DNA from: an uncultured Eubacteriales bacterium
GTDB lineage: Bacteria > Bacillota_A > Clostridia > Oscillospirales > Oscillospiraceae
Assembly (NCBI GenBank): GCA_900319835.1
Contig: ONPY01000002.1
Coordinates: forward strand, 9,225-73,224
Direction of reading: 5' to 3'
Length of the DNA: 64,000 bases
Shown: positions 53,767 through 62,201 of the stretch, in pieces
Numbering within the stretch: position 1 is the stretch's first letter
How the letters are laid out: every line of letters begins with the position of its first letter
The notes under the pieces: generated by a model
Seen by the model: the letters and a program-made list of their open reading frames with translations, nothing else
The model's database searches: none
Told to the model about the DNA's origin: nothing
Translations under genes and position numbers: made by a program

Positions 53767-55080
53767 TCAGAGGATCATGGCGACCAGCAGGTTGTACAGG
53801 GCCGCGCAGCCGACGCTGATGGGCACGGCCACAAACAGCAGGCGGTTGAAGAGCTTGTTGCGCTCCTCGTCGTTGCCGTAGGAGCCGAGGATCAGGCTGC
53901 CGCCGGAGGAGAAGGGGCTGATGGCGCTGCTCTGGGCGCCCAGGATGGTGCAGCCGAAGAGGGTGATGGGGTTGAGCCCCGTGGCGGCGGCGATGCCGGG
54001 GATCAGCGGGAACAGGGCCGGGCAGACAACGCCGGTGGTGGAGCTGAAGAAGCTCATGAAGGCGCCGACCAGGCTCAGGGCAATGGGCACGAGGAAGGTG
54101 GGCACGTTGGAGCCGATCCAGTTGGAGACGGCCTCGATGGTGCCGGCCTTGACGGCAACGCCGATCAGCATGCCGGCGCCGGCGATCATCAGGATGGTGT
54201 TCCAGGGAACCTTGGCGATGATCTCCTTCTGGGGAGCGAGGTTCAGCAGCAGGCCGATGACGGTGAACACGAAGGCCACGAGACCCACGTCGATCTTGCC
54301 GGCGATGGTGGAGATGAACTTGACATTGGGCAGCAGAAGCTTGGCGAGGGGGAAGACCAGAACCACGGCCATCATGATGAGCATCAGGTTCAGGGTGGTC
54401 TTCTGCTTGGCGTCATAGGGCTCGGGCTTGGTGAAGGTGACGCCCTTGCCGATGTCGCGGTTGGCCTTCACGCCGAAGCGGAAGACGGTGATGAGGATCA
54501 GGGAGAAGACAATGGCCAGACCGAAGACCTTCATCTCGGGACCGAAGGTGTCGGCCAGGGCCTGCTCGGGCGCGCCCTCATAGGCGGTGTCCATCAGGCC
54601 GCGGAAGATGACGCCCAGGGCCGCGGTGGGGAAGTCGCCGCCGGCCAGCGCGCCGCAGTTGATGGCGACGGCGCCGGTGAGCTTGTCCATCTTGGACTCG
54701 GTGCAGATGGCCATGGTGATGGGGGCGAGGAAGGCCAGAACCGTGAAGTAGGCGGCGCCCATCACGGACAGGACGACAGCCACAAAGAACAGCGCGTAGG
54801 GCAGCATGCCGGGGAACTTGCGGCAGGAGTACAGCAGATTGCCGGAGAGCTTTTCCAGCGTGCCGTTGATGGCCGCGAAGTTATAAAACAGGGAGACGGA
54901 CAGGATGACGAACATGGTGCTGGTGGGCCACATGGCGATCAGGTCCTTGGTCTTCAGGCCCAGCACAAAGCAGCCAATGAGATAGGCAAAGGCGATGCAG
55001 AAGAAGCCGGCGTTGATCTTGGTTTTGTAGCCGAGGTAGACGGCGATGACGATGGCAGCGATGATCAGAATGCCGTTCAT
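53767..55080 (-). CDS. MatC-like dicarboxylate permease
   Basis: 437-residue membrane protein with about twelve hydrophobic segments. The start MNGILIIAAIVIAVYLGYKT and the text INCGALAGGDFPTAALGVIF and ILGAQSSAISPFSSGGSLIL resemble MatC/SLC13-type carriers for malonate and C4-dicarboxylates. GGAGAAATAAC precedes the ATG. It is 22 bases after the DUF6282 gene, and a LysR gene is divergent, so it should import the substrate of that small operon. Substrate not determinable. Confidence 0.8.
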   Translation of the reverse strand: MNGILIIAAIVIAVYLGYKTKINAGFFCIAFAYLIGCFVLGLKTKDLIAMWPTSTMFVILSVSLFYNFAAINGTLEKLSGNLLYSCRKFPGMLPYALFFVAVVLSVMGAAYFTVLAFLAPITMAICTESKMDKLTGAVAINCGALAGGDFPTAALGVIFRGLMDTAYEGAPEQALADTFGPEMKVFGLAIVFSLILITVFRFGVKANRDIGKGVTFTKPEPYDAKQKTTLNLMLIMMAVVLVFPLAKLLLPNVKFISTIAGKIDVGLVAFVFTVIGLLLNLAPQKEIIAKVPWNTILMIAGAGMLIGVAVKAGTIEAVSNWIGSNVPTFLVPIALSLVGAFMSFFSSTTGVVCPALFPLIPGIAAATGLNPITLFGCTILGAQSSAISPFSSGGSLILGSYGNDEERNKLFNRLLFVAVPISVGCAALYNLLVAMIL

Positions 55081-55102
55081 GTTATTTCTCCTTTACGGTT
55101 TA

Positions 55103-55966
55103 TCAGTCTTCCAGATTCAGAAGACCGGCCTGAATGGTGTGGGTCATGTAGTGGAGCTCGTCCTCGCTGACACCGTGGTCGGCCATGTACTGCATGTACT
55201 GTTCGTAGGCCAGCTCCCAGTGGGGATTTTCCACCTGGCCGCCATCGGTGCTGATCATGACGTTCTTGTAGCCCACGGTTTGGATGACCTCCAGGTTGTC
55301 GGGCAGGTTGCTCTTGTACTTGCCGCCGCCCATGTTCTGGGCAAAGCAGCGCTCGAGATACACGTCGTAGTCCTTGACGATCTTCAGCTGATCCTCGAGA
55401 GACATGTCCACGATCCACCACTCGGGGTGGGTGATCACGATCTTCTTGACGCCTGCGGCGCGGGCGGCCTCGACCACGATGAAGCACTCCTCCGGGGAGA
55501 CGTGCCCGGTGCCGAGCACCACGTCAAAGTCCTTGATCAGTTGGAAGACGTCTTTGAGCTCAGGGACGATCTTGCCGTCGCGCACGCAGGCCACGCCCGC
55601 CGAGGGGTCCTTGCCCATCTTTTTGAGGTGGTTGCAGGCCGAGGCGGTGGGGAGCCACACCACCTTGCCGCCCAGTTTCAGCCCGCTCTCCACGGCGGCG
55701 GGGTTGATGCCGCCCATCTGCCGGTTGAGGGTGACGCTGCCGAACATGGTGAAGTTGTTGTCCCCGTGGTGGGTCAGCTCGTTGTGGCGGTTGCAGAGAT
55801 AGGCTCTGTCCACCGTGGTGCCCTGGTGGGTCTTGATGACGATGGCCCGCGCGCCCACGCGGATGCCCGCTTCCATCAGCTCAAAGTCGTCGTAGGCTCT
55901 GTGGCGGATGTCGGGGTTGGAGTGGACGTGCATGTCGATGATGCCCTGCATGGATACCTTTGCCAT
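55103..55966 (-). CDS. DUF6282 family protein, amidohydrolase-like
   Basis: 287 residues with a metal-dependent hydrolase (TIM-barrel) pattern: IIDMHVHSNPD near the N-terminus gives the HxH ligands, ARAIVIKTHQGTT follows, then VVLGTGHVSPEE and IVITHPEWWIVDMS, and a late STDGGQ aspartate. The family has no firmly assigned reaction. AGAGGAGA lies 5 bases before the ATG. Cytoplasmic. Pairing with a MatC-like permease suggests hydrolysis or decarboxylation of an imported carboxylate or amide, which is inference. Confidence 0.8.
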   Translation of the reverse strand: MAKVSMQGIIDMHVHSNPDIRHRAYDDFELMEAGIRVGARAIVIKTHQGTTVDRAYLCNRHNELTHHGDNNFTMFGSVTLNRQMGGINPAAVESGLKLGGKVVWLPTASACNHLKKMGKDPSAGVACVRDGKIVPELKDVFQLIKDFDVVLGTGHVSPEECFIVVEAARAAGVKKIVITHPEWWIVDMSLEDQLKIVKDYDVYLERCFAQNMGGGKYKSNLPDNLEVIQTVGYKNVMISTDGGQVENPHWELAYEQYMQYMADHGVSEDELHYMTHTIQAGLLNLED

Positions 55967-56124
55967 AACATTCTCCTCTCGTTTCTCTTGTTTTTTGTAC
56001 GTTTGCCTTTTTGCTGCGTCCATTCTATAATAATTGTGAAAAGATCGGCAAGGGGAAATCCCCAATGAGAGCTATCGGCTCAGCCGATGGCTTTTCCAGA
56101 TGCTTAATGAAAGGACCGATGAAT

Positions 56125-57033
56125 ATGGATTTGCGGGACTTTGAATATCTAATTGCGCTGGAGGAGGAGAGAAGCGTCTCCAAGGCCGCCGAGCGGCTGT
56201 ATATGGCCCAGTCCTCTCTCAGCCAGTTTCTCCAGCAGACGGAGAGCGAGCTTGGCGTCAAGCTCTTTCTGCGCACCTCCAAGGGCATCCGTCCGACGCC
56301 GAACGGCGAGATCTTTATCGGACACTTGAAAAAGATCCTGGCCGACTACCGCATGGCCCGGGGCGAGCTCTGGGACAGCGAGGGCATGAAGGGCGGCCGG
56401 GTGACCTTCGGCATCAGCTCCTTCCGCGGCCAGCAGACCCTGCCGCAGATCCTCCTGCGCTTTGCCCGGCAGTACCCGGAGGTGAAGGTCCAGGTGGTGG
56501 AGGCCAACAGCCGCCGTCTGGAGGAGCTGCTGCTGGACGGAAAGCTGGACGTGGCGGTGATCGTCCTGCCGGCGGCCAAGCTCAAGAGCGAGGCGCACTT
56601 TCTCAAAAAAGAGGAGCTGTACCTGGTGGCCTCCCGTGATCATCCGGTGAAGGCCCTGGCCCACCCCTTGGACGAGGCGCCGGGACAGTGGGTGAGCCTG
56701 AAGGAGGCGGCGAGGTTCAACTTTGTCCTCAGCGGCCAGGACACCATGATGGGCAGCATCAGCCGGGAGCTGTTTCAAAAGCACAGGCTGAAGATCACCA
56801 GCAGCCAGGACACCATCACCGCCGCTCTGGCGGTGTCGATGGCCAAAGCCGGGGTGGGTCTGGCCTTTACCTACGCCTCCTGCGTGGACCCGGACGAACC
56901 GATGGAGCTGTTTCGCATCGGGGAGGCGGGCGTCTTCCTGGAACTCGGCGTGGCCCTGCCGACCAGAGAGTACCACTCCACCGCCTCACGCGAACTCGCC
57001 CGCGTCATCCGCGAGGTCTACAGCGGGGAATAA
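56125..57033 (+). CDS. LysR family transcriptional regulator, divergent from the DUF6282-MatC operon
   Basis: 302 residues; HTH at LRDFEYLIALEEERSVSKAA followed by ERLYMAQSSLSQFLQQTE; LysR substrate domain after residue 90. Three in-frame ATGs (56107, 56119, 56125) are possible; the last has AAAGGA 9 bases upstream and is preferred. It shares the 158-base divergent region with the DUF6282 gene and is its likely regulator. Confidence 0.9.
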   Translation: MDLRDFEYLIALEEERSVSKAAERLYMAQSSLSQFLQQTESELGVKLFLRTSKGIRPTPNGEIFIGHLKKILADYRMARGELWDSEGMKGGRVTFGISSFRGQQTLPQILLRFARQYPEVKVQVVEANSRRLEELLLDGKLDVAVIVLPAAKLKSEAHFLKKEELYLVASRDHPVKALAHPLDEAPGQWVSLKEAARFNFVLSGQDTMMGSISRELFQKHRLKITSSQDTITAALAVSMAKAGVGLAFTYASCVDPDEPMELFRIGEAGVFLELGVALPTREYHSTASRELARVIREVYSGE

Positions 57034-57037
57034 AGAA

Positions 57038-57068
57038 AACCGCGCATCCAGAGGATGCGCGGTTTTTG
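57038..57068. terminator. Bidirectional terminator between the LysR gene and the M20 dipeptidase
   Basis: Perfect 12-bp stem AACCGCGCATCC / GGATGCGCGGTT with a 3-base loop and A/T runs on both sides, between converging genes. Confidence 0.9.
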
Positions 57069-57078
57069 CTTGGCAGTG

Positions 57079-58392
57079 TCACGTGAGGACGCATTTTTCA
57101 AACGCGCGGCGGTAGACCTTCGCGGCGGTGAGCAGCGCGTCGATCTTTACCCGCTCGTTGGGCTGGTGCTCGCTGGTGGGACTGCCAGGGAAATTGGCGC
57201 CGAAAGCCACGCAGTTGTCAAAGGCCCGGGCAAAGGTGGCCCCGGCGGAGATGGATGGGGGCGTCTCCGTATCCCCGGTCACCTCCCGATAGGCGCCCAG
57301 CAGGTTCTGCACCAGCTCGCTCTCCAGCGGGACGAAAATGGGGCGCAGCCAGTCGTATTCCTCCACCGTCATGCCATAGGCTGCCGCCTTCTCCCGCAGC
57401 AGGGAGAAAATCTTTTCCTTGGGGCAGGTGGAGGGCAGACGCAGATCCAGGCAGAATTCCGCGCCCTCGGGGCCCAGAGCCATCTTGCCGAGGTTCACCG
57501 TGACGGGGCCGGAGACGTCCGAGAGGTCCTCTTTGGTAAAGCCCTCAAAGCGAAACTTCCCGTCCAGCACGTCGCAGGCAAAGCGGTTGGCGGCGCAGGT
57601 GTAGCCCGCGTCCTCCAGAGCCCGCAGCAGGCGCAGATTGGCGCTGACGCCCTTCCAGGGGTTCTTGGCGTGGGCGGTGACGCCCTCCACCGTGATGGCG
57701 CCGTCTTCCCTGCGATAGGCGTAATCCCGGGCTTTCAGGGCCTGCTCCAGCCCCGGCACCGCCGGGCAGAGGGCGTGGCCGGAAACGGCGTTGAAGCTGT
57801 CACCGCCGGAGCAGGATACGGGAGAGGGCTCCTCTGAGCGCAGGATCACCTGCAAAAGCCCCTTCTCCGCGTAGGTCAGGGGGAAGGTGGAGTCGGGCGT
57901 GAAGCCCTCGGCGGGCAGTTCTTCCCGTTCGGTGTAGGCCTTGATGCCCCGCCAGAGGTTTTCCTCGTCCGTGCCGAAGATGAAGCGCACCCGCTTCTTC
58001 AGCTGCCGGCCCTCGTCCAGCAGGGCTTTGAGGGCGTAGGCCGCGGCCACCGTGGGGCCCTTGTCGTCCTGCACACCCCGGCCGCAGAGATACCCGTCCC
58101 GGATCTCGGGGTGGAAGGGATCGTGCTCCCAGCCGTCGGATGCCCGGGCGGGCACCACGTCCAGGTGGCACACCACGCCGAAGAGCGGGCCGCCGCCGAT
58201 CTCGGCCCAGCCGTATTTCCCGTCCGCTGCCTTCTGCGTGCGAAAGCCCAGGCGAGTCATCATCGCCAGCGCCGCGTCCAGGCAGCGGTCCACATTCTCT
58301 CCGAAGGGGAAGGCGCCGCCCTCCTCCAGCACGGACGGGATCTCCACCAGACGGCAGATGTCCCGCAGGATCTCTTCCCGATAATGTTCCAT
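57079..58392 (-). CDS. M20 family dipeptidase (PepV/Sapep-like)
   Basis: 437-residue zinc aminopeptidase. Metal ligands lie in VVCHLDVVPA (about residue 77), GRGVQDDKGP (bridging Asp) and FGTDEENLWRG (catalytic and ligand Glu); SAGATFARAF and the C-terminal TSEHQPNERVKID give the last ligand His. AAAGGATACTG precedes the ATG. It follows a YfcC-type transporter by 64 bases, suggesting uptake of a peptide or amino acid derivative followed by cytoplasmic hydrolysis. Confidence 0.9.
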   Translation of the reverse strand: MEHYREEILRDICRLVEIPSVLEEGGAFPFGENVDRCLDAALAMMTRLGFRTQKAADGKYGWAEIGGGPLFGVVCHLDVVPARASDGWEHDPFHPEIRDGYLCGRGVQDDKGPTVAAAYALKALLDEGRQLKKRVRFIFGTDEENLWRGIKAYTEREELPAEGFTPDSTFPLTYAEKGLLQVILRSEEPSPVSCSGGDSFNAVSGHALCPAVPGLEQALKARDYAYRREDGAITVEGVTAHAKNPWKGVSANLRLLRALEDAGYTCAANRFACDVLDGKFRFEGFTKEDLSDVSGPVTVNLGKMALGPEGAEFCLDLRLPSTCPKEKIFSLLREKAAAYGMTVEEYDWLRPIFVPLESELVQNLLGAYREVTGDTETPPSISAGATFARAFDNCVAFGANFPGSPTSEHQPNERVKIDALLTAAKVYRRAFEKCVLT

Positions 58393-58410
58393 AGCAGTAT
58401 CCTTTCTTTG

Positions 58411-58449
58411 AAAAGAATCCCCCGGCCTGTGAAGCGGGTCGGGGGATTC
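58411..58449 (-). terminator. Hairpin between the YfcC-like gene and the dipeptidase gene
   Basis: Stem GAATCCCCCG / CGGGGGATTC with a 15-base loop, followed on the minus strand by TTTTC. It sits within the presumed operon just upstream of the dipeptidase binding site, so partial termination would lower dipeptidase expression. Confidence 0.6.
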
Positions 58450-58456
58450 CTGTTTT

Positions 58457-59959
58457 TTAGAAACCAATGAGCACGGCGGCGACCACGAAGATCGTGGACA
58501 GCACAAACAGCATGAGCTGCATCTTGATCTGGAACCGGGCCCACTTGCCCCACTCCAGTCTGGCCACGCCCAGCACGCCCAGCAGACAGCCGGAGGTGGG
58601 GACAATGAGGTTGGTCAGACCGTCGCCCAGCTGGAAAGCCAGCACTGCCACCTGCCGCGTCACGCCCGCCAGATCCGCCAGCGGTGCCATGATGGGCATG
58701 GTCAGTGCGGCCTGGCCGGAGCCGGAGACCACAAAGAAGTTGAACACGCTCTGGAATACATACATGAGCCAGGCGGCCAGCATCCCCGGCATGCCGGAGA
58801 TGGCATTGCCCAGGGCGTAGAGCACCGTGTTCATGACGCTGGGATTGGTGGCGTCTGTGCCGCCGAGGACGATCACGATGCCCTTGGCCATGCCGACCAC
58901 CAGCGCCGCGCCCACCAGGTCCGCGGCGCCGCTCTGGAAGGAGGAGGCCACGTCTGAGGGGGTCATGTCATTGAGCTTGAAAATACAGCCGATGATGCCG
59001 GAGACCAGGCCCATCACAAAGAACTGAGAGGCGATCTCGGGGATGTAGTAGCCCTCCTTGACCACGCCCCACACGGTCCAGACGATGGTGGCGGCTACGG
59101 TCAGCAGCACCAGGGCCTGCCCGGCACCGAAGGAGACGGTCTTGCCGGTATCAGCCTCCATCTGCTCGCGGTAGTAGGCGTCAGACTCATAGGCCACGGA
59201 GAGCTGGGGATTCTTCTTGATCTTCGCGGCGTAGACCATGGTGAAGACAATGCCCGCCAGCGTGAAGACCACCCACATGAAGATGCGGAAGCCAGCCCCG
59301 GAGAACACCGGGATGCCGGAGATGCCCTGGGCGATGGCCAGGGAGAAGGGGTTCATCCAGCTGGTACCGAAGCCGATCTGGGTGGCGACGTAGGTGACGC
59401 AGACGGCCACCACCGCGTCGTAGCCCATGGCCACGGTCAAGGGGACGATCACCATGGCAAAGGGAATGGCCTCCTCACCCATGCCGAAGACCGCGCCGCC
59501 CAGGGAGAAAAGGGTGAAGAGCACGGGGATCAGCACGATCTCCCGGCCCTTGGAGCGCCGGATCAGGGCGTGGATGCCCGCGTCCACGGCACCGGTGTGC
59601 ATGACGATGCCGAAGGCGCCGCCGCAGACCAGAATGAAAGCCACAATGCCCACGGCCGTGCCCCACTTGTCGCCGGAGGTGAGACCCTCAAAGACGTAGT
59701 TGAGCATGCCCTGGCCGTTGAAGTCCTCGGTACCAAAGAGGGGGACCCCCTTTCGGATGGGCTGGCCGGCCTCGTCCAGGGCGTAAGAGAAGCTGCCGGG
59801 CACCACCACGGTGCGGGTCTTCTCGCTCTCGCCCACCATGTAGCTGATCTCCTGGGTCTCAAAGCTGCCCACGGGGACCAGGTAGGTCAGAAGCGCACAG
59901 AGCAGGATCACACAGAAAATGATCACATAGGTATGCGGCATTTTGATTTGCTTTTTCAC
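58457..59959 (-). CDS. YfcC family membrane transporter
   Basis: 500 residues with about twelve transmembrane segments. It begins VKKQIKMPHTYVIIFCVILL, then LLTYLVPVGSFE, and contains GGAFGIVMHTGAVDAGIHAL and GMGEEAIPFAMVIVPL, all typical of the YfcC/DcuC-related family of putative amino acid or peptide transporters. The start is GTG with AGGAGG 8 bases upstream. A promoter lies upstream and the M20 dipeptidase gene downstream. Substrate unknown. Confidence 0.87.
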   Translation of the reverse strand: MKKQIKMPHTYVIIFCVILLCALLTYLVPVGSFETQEISYMVGESEKTRTVVVPGSFSYALDEAGQPIRKGVPLFGTEDFNGQGMLNYVFEGLTSGDKWGTAVGIVAFILVCGGAFGIVMHTGAVDAGIHALIRRSKGREIVLIPVLFTLFSLGGAVFGMGEEAIPFAMVIVPLTVAMGYDAVVAVCVTYVATQIGFGTSWMNPFSLAIAQGISGIPVFSGAGFRIFMWVVFTLAGIVFTMVYAAKIKKNPQLSVAYESDAYYREQMEADTGKTVSFGAGQALVLLTVAATIVWTVWGVVKEGYYIPEIASQFFVMGLVSGIIGCIFKLNDMTPSDVASSFQSGAADLVGAALVVGMAKGIVIVLGGTDATNPSVMNTVLYALGNAISGMPGMLAAWLMYVFQSVFNFFVVSGSGQAALTMPIMAPLADLAGVTRQVAVLAFQLGDGLTNLIVPTSGCLLGVLGVARLEWGKWARFQIKMQLMLFVLSTIFVVAAVLIGF

Positions 59960-60017
59960 GGGAGCATCCTCCTTGAACAGCTTTTTGGGGGTGAAACTGA
60001 CCGTTCTTTCGACAGCG

Positions 60018-60046
60018 AGTGTACCACGATTGGCAAATGTTGTAAA
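60018..60046 (-). promoter_or_regulatory. Promoter of the YfcC-dipeptidase unit
   Basis: Minus strand TTTACA (60041-60046) and TACACT (60018-60023), spacing 17 bases, about 58 bases before the GTG start. Confidence 0.7.
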
Positions 60047-60083
60047 GGAATCCTTTGGCGCTTTTTCGGAGCGCCCGCGCGTT

Positions 60084-61007
60084 TTATTGCGCTCTTTTGA
60101 TGACATCGGAGACGTCCTGCAGGGTGATGAAGGCGCTCTTGTCAATATCAAGGACAAGGTCGTTGAACCTGCCGATCTGGAACTGGTTGACAATGAAAAA
60201 GACAATGTCCTTTTCCTTGCCGGAGTAGCCGCCGACAGCGCGGATGATGGTGCCGGCCGCGCCGAAGCGCTCCGCGAGGGCGCCGGAGATTTCAGCGGCC
60301 TTGTCCGTCACAACCATGGCGCACTTGGAGCGGTCCAGACCTTCCACAATGAAGTCGACTGTTTTGGAGCCGACGTAATAGGTGAGGATCGAATACAGCG
60401 GGAGGATCCAGCTTTGGATGACGATGCCGCAGACGGTGTACAGCACGGTGTTGAAAACCATCACAAAGGTGCCGAGAGAGATACCGAACTGCTTGGCAAA
60501 GATCACCGACAGCACGTCGATGCCGTCCACAGCGCCGCCGTAGCGGATGGTCATGCCGCTGCCGGTGCCGGAGAGCAAGCCGCCAAAGACTGCGCACAGC
60601 AGGTGGTCGGAACCGGCCAGGGGGGAGAAAAAGCGCACGTCAATGGGCAGCACGTCCTTGATGAGAAAGGATGCGATGGAAAAGACAGCGACGGTGTAGA
60701 TGGAGTAGACGGTAAAGGCAAAGCCCTGTTTGCGCATCCCGAAGAGGAAGATCGGGACGTTCAGCACAAGCAGGAAGAGCGACAGGGTCAGATGCGGCGG
60801 AGTCACCTGATCGAGGAGCATGGACAGACCGGAAATACCGCTGTCATACAGCCGGATCGGGAAAAGAAAAATGGTGACGCCGACGGCATTGATAATCCCG
60901 GCGATCGTGAGCATGATAAAGCGGTAGGGCTTCAACTCCCGCCGCGCTTTTTCAAGGGAGGACTCGGAACCCTTCTCTGTTTTTGCGGCAGTGTTCTCGT
61001 TCAACAT
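60084..61007 (-). CDS. YitT family membrane protein (DUF2179)
   Basis: 307 residues: five to six N-terminal transmembrane segments (first at about 28-50, IMLTIAGIINAVGVTIFLFP) followed by a C-terminal soluble DUF2179 domain (about 215-307) with YSGKEKDIVFFIVNQFQIGR. GAAAGGATCG precedes the ATG. Function of the family is unknown; some members are linked to spore formation or amino acid/chloride homeostasis. It is transcribed from its own strong promoter. Confidence 0.88.
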   Translation of the reverse strand: MLNENTAAKTEKGSESSLEKARRELKPYRFIMLTIAGIINAVGVTIFLFPIRLYDSGISGLSMLLDQVTPPHLTLSLFLLVLNVPIFLFGMRKQGFAFTVYSIYTVAVFSIASFLIKDVLPIDVRFFSPLAGSDHLLCAVFGGLLSGTGSGMTIRYGGAVDGIDVLSVIFAKQFGISLGTFVMVFNTVLYTVCGIVIQSWILPLYSILTYYVGSKTVDFIVEGLDRSKCAMVVTDKAAEISGALAERFGAAGTIIRAVGGYSGKEKDIVFFIVNQFQIGRFNDLVLDIDKSAFITLQDVSDVIKRAQ

Positions 61008-61118
61008 GGCGGCGATCCTTTCTATGCTGTCAATCGGGCCTGCCCGGAGCGGGAAAAGGCCCGGAATATGTTTTAGCATGTATCATGCTGGTGGAAAAAG
61101 CATCCAGATATCCGCAGC

Positions 61119-61147
61119 ATTCTATCACGCGCGCCCTTTGCCGTCAA
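61119..61147 (-). promoter_or_regulatory. Promoter of the YitT-family gene
   Basis: Minus strand TTGACG (61142-61147) and TAGAAT (61119-61124), 17-base spacing, leaving a 110-base leader before the ATG. Confidence 0.75.
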
Positions 61148-61180
61148 GGACGGAGGCGACGGCGCGCGCCCGCGCAGAAA

Positions 61181-61218
61181 AAGCGGCAGGCATTTTGAAA
61201 AATGCCTGCCGCTTTGTG
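61181..61218. terminator. Terminator-like hairpin upstream of the YitT promoter
   Basis: Perfect 14-bp stem AAGCGGCAGGCATT / AATGCCTGCCGCTT with a 6-base loop and flanking A/T runs. Neither neighbouring gene clearly needs it, so it may remain from a lost gene in the relic region to the right. Confidence 0.7.
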
Positions 61219-61278
61219 CAGAACAATAGCCTGTGGCAACACGGGCGCGGATCAAATCCTTCCCAGTTCATCGAAAGA

Positions 61279-61308
61279 CAGGTAGCGGGGAGCGCTCCCC
61301 GCTACCTG
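61279..61308. repeat. Perfect 30-bp palindrome
   Basis: CAGGTAGCGGGGAGC followed directly by its exact reverse complement, with no loop. It sits at the left edge of the degenerate region 61309-62060. Confidence 0.75.
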
Positions 61309-61694
61309 CGCTATAAGTATTGTATAAATTATGTAAACCCCTATTCCCACTCGCCAAGCAAATCCCGACTTTAACTGCTTTTGTTTAGGGGATTTGACTC
61401 GGCGTGTCTCCATTTGATTCCCATTATCCTCAACCCTTTGGGTCTACGGACTTTTGCTATCAAAAAGCTATCAACGACGCTATCACAGGTCCGGTTTGTT
61501 GGAGCTGTTTACAGTGGCTTGGACGATTAACGGGAATGCTTTGGCAGTTTGATAGAGGCTTTTTGATGGGATTACTATTGCATGAAATTGGCCGGATTTC
61601 AATGCTTTCATTATAGAAAACCGGGCAAAACACAGCCCGCCGCTCTGGGAGGGAGCGGCGGGAAAGATATGGAGTTGTAATAATGGTCAGGGGG
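61309..61694. other. Non-coding, lower-G+C stretch without a recognised gene
   Basis: A reading frame of 70 codons at 61404-61616 exists on the plus strand, but it has no binding site, no family resemblance and an odd Trp/Cys-rich composition. The base composition is clearly more A+T-rich than flanking genes, suggesting acquired or decayed DNA. No transposase or integrase motif was seen. Confidence 0.4.
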
Positions 61695-62050
61695 TTAACG
61701 CAGGACAGTATCAATCGTGTGGTTTTCCTGCTCTCCCGCGGCATACCAATGACTCTGGAGGCGAAGCTCCGTGACTGCCTTGGTATCGCACAGGCGGTTG
61801 AAGCAGTAGTACAGCATCCTCTGATCCGGGCTGCGGGAGGCCAGCGAAATTGACCAGGTCATCGCCCTTGATCGTATAGATGCTGCCGTCCGAAAATGAG
61901 TTCCATGCTGTCGTCAATGACCTCCTGCGCACTCGGAATATCATAAGAAACGGTTGATAGAAGCGCCGAGTTCTTTCGCGTCCAGTTTCGTTTCTACATT
62001 CATACCGGAGGGGATACATTCCTCAATTTCATCCAGCACGAGATCATCAG
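61695..62050 (-). pseudogene. Frameshifted gene remnant, function unknown
   Basis: On the minus strand the protein-like text moves between frames. ECIPSGMNVETKLDAKELGA ends near 61960. SYDIPSAQEVIDDSMEL follows in another frame, then FSDGSIYTIKGDDLVNFA, and finally RSPDQRMLYYCFNRLCDTKA, TELRLQSHWYAAGEQENHTI and DTVLR-stop at 61695. Each piece has normal codon structure and joins end to end, so at least three frameshifts have broken one gene. I do not recognise the family; the style resembles accessory genes of integrative elements. Confidence 0.55.
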
Positions 62051-62157
62051 CTTCCGTTCCGTGTGGGAAATGGTCAAGCTGATCGAGAGCGCTGTGGAGT
62101 CCACCGACACCTCGACCGACGAGGAAGAGAGCCACCTGGTAAACAGGACGGAAAACG
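62024..62157 (+). pseudogene. Plus-strand protein fragment, function unknown
   Basis: A plus-strand frame reads TFLNFIQHEIISFRSVWEMV then KLIESAVESTDTSTDEEESH and LVNR, which looks like the C-terminal piece of a real protein. It lacks a start and a promoter, and its frame runs on into antisense of the LysR gene after a terminator. It abuts the minus-strand remnant, so the boundary may be a recombination scar. Confidence 0.35.
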
Positions 62158-62189
62158 AAAACCGGCACAGCCTTCGCTGTGCCGGTTTT
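62158..62189 (-). terminator. Terminator after the fourth LysR gene
   Basis: Perfect 14-bp stem AAAACCGGCACAGC / GCTGTGCCGGTTTT with a CTTC/GAAG loop, about 13 bases past the LysR stop codon. Symmetrical A/T runs allow function both ways. Confidence 0.9.
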
Positions 62190-62201
62190 GCGTTTCCGAG
62201 G

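Noticed and set aside
61404..61616. 70-codon plus-strand frame in the low-G+C relic region
   Set aside because: No ribosome binding site, no recognised family and unusual composition; kept only as a note on that stretch.
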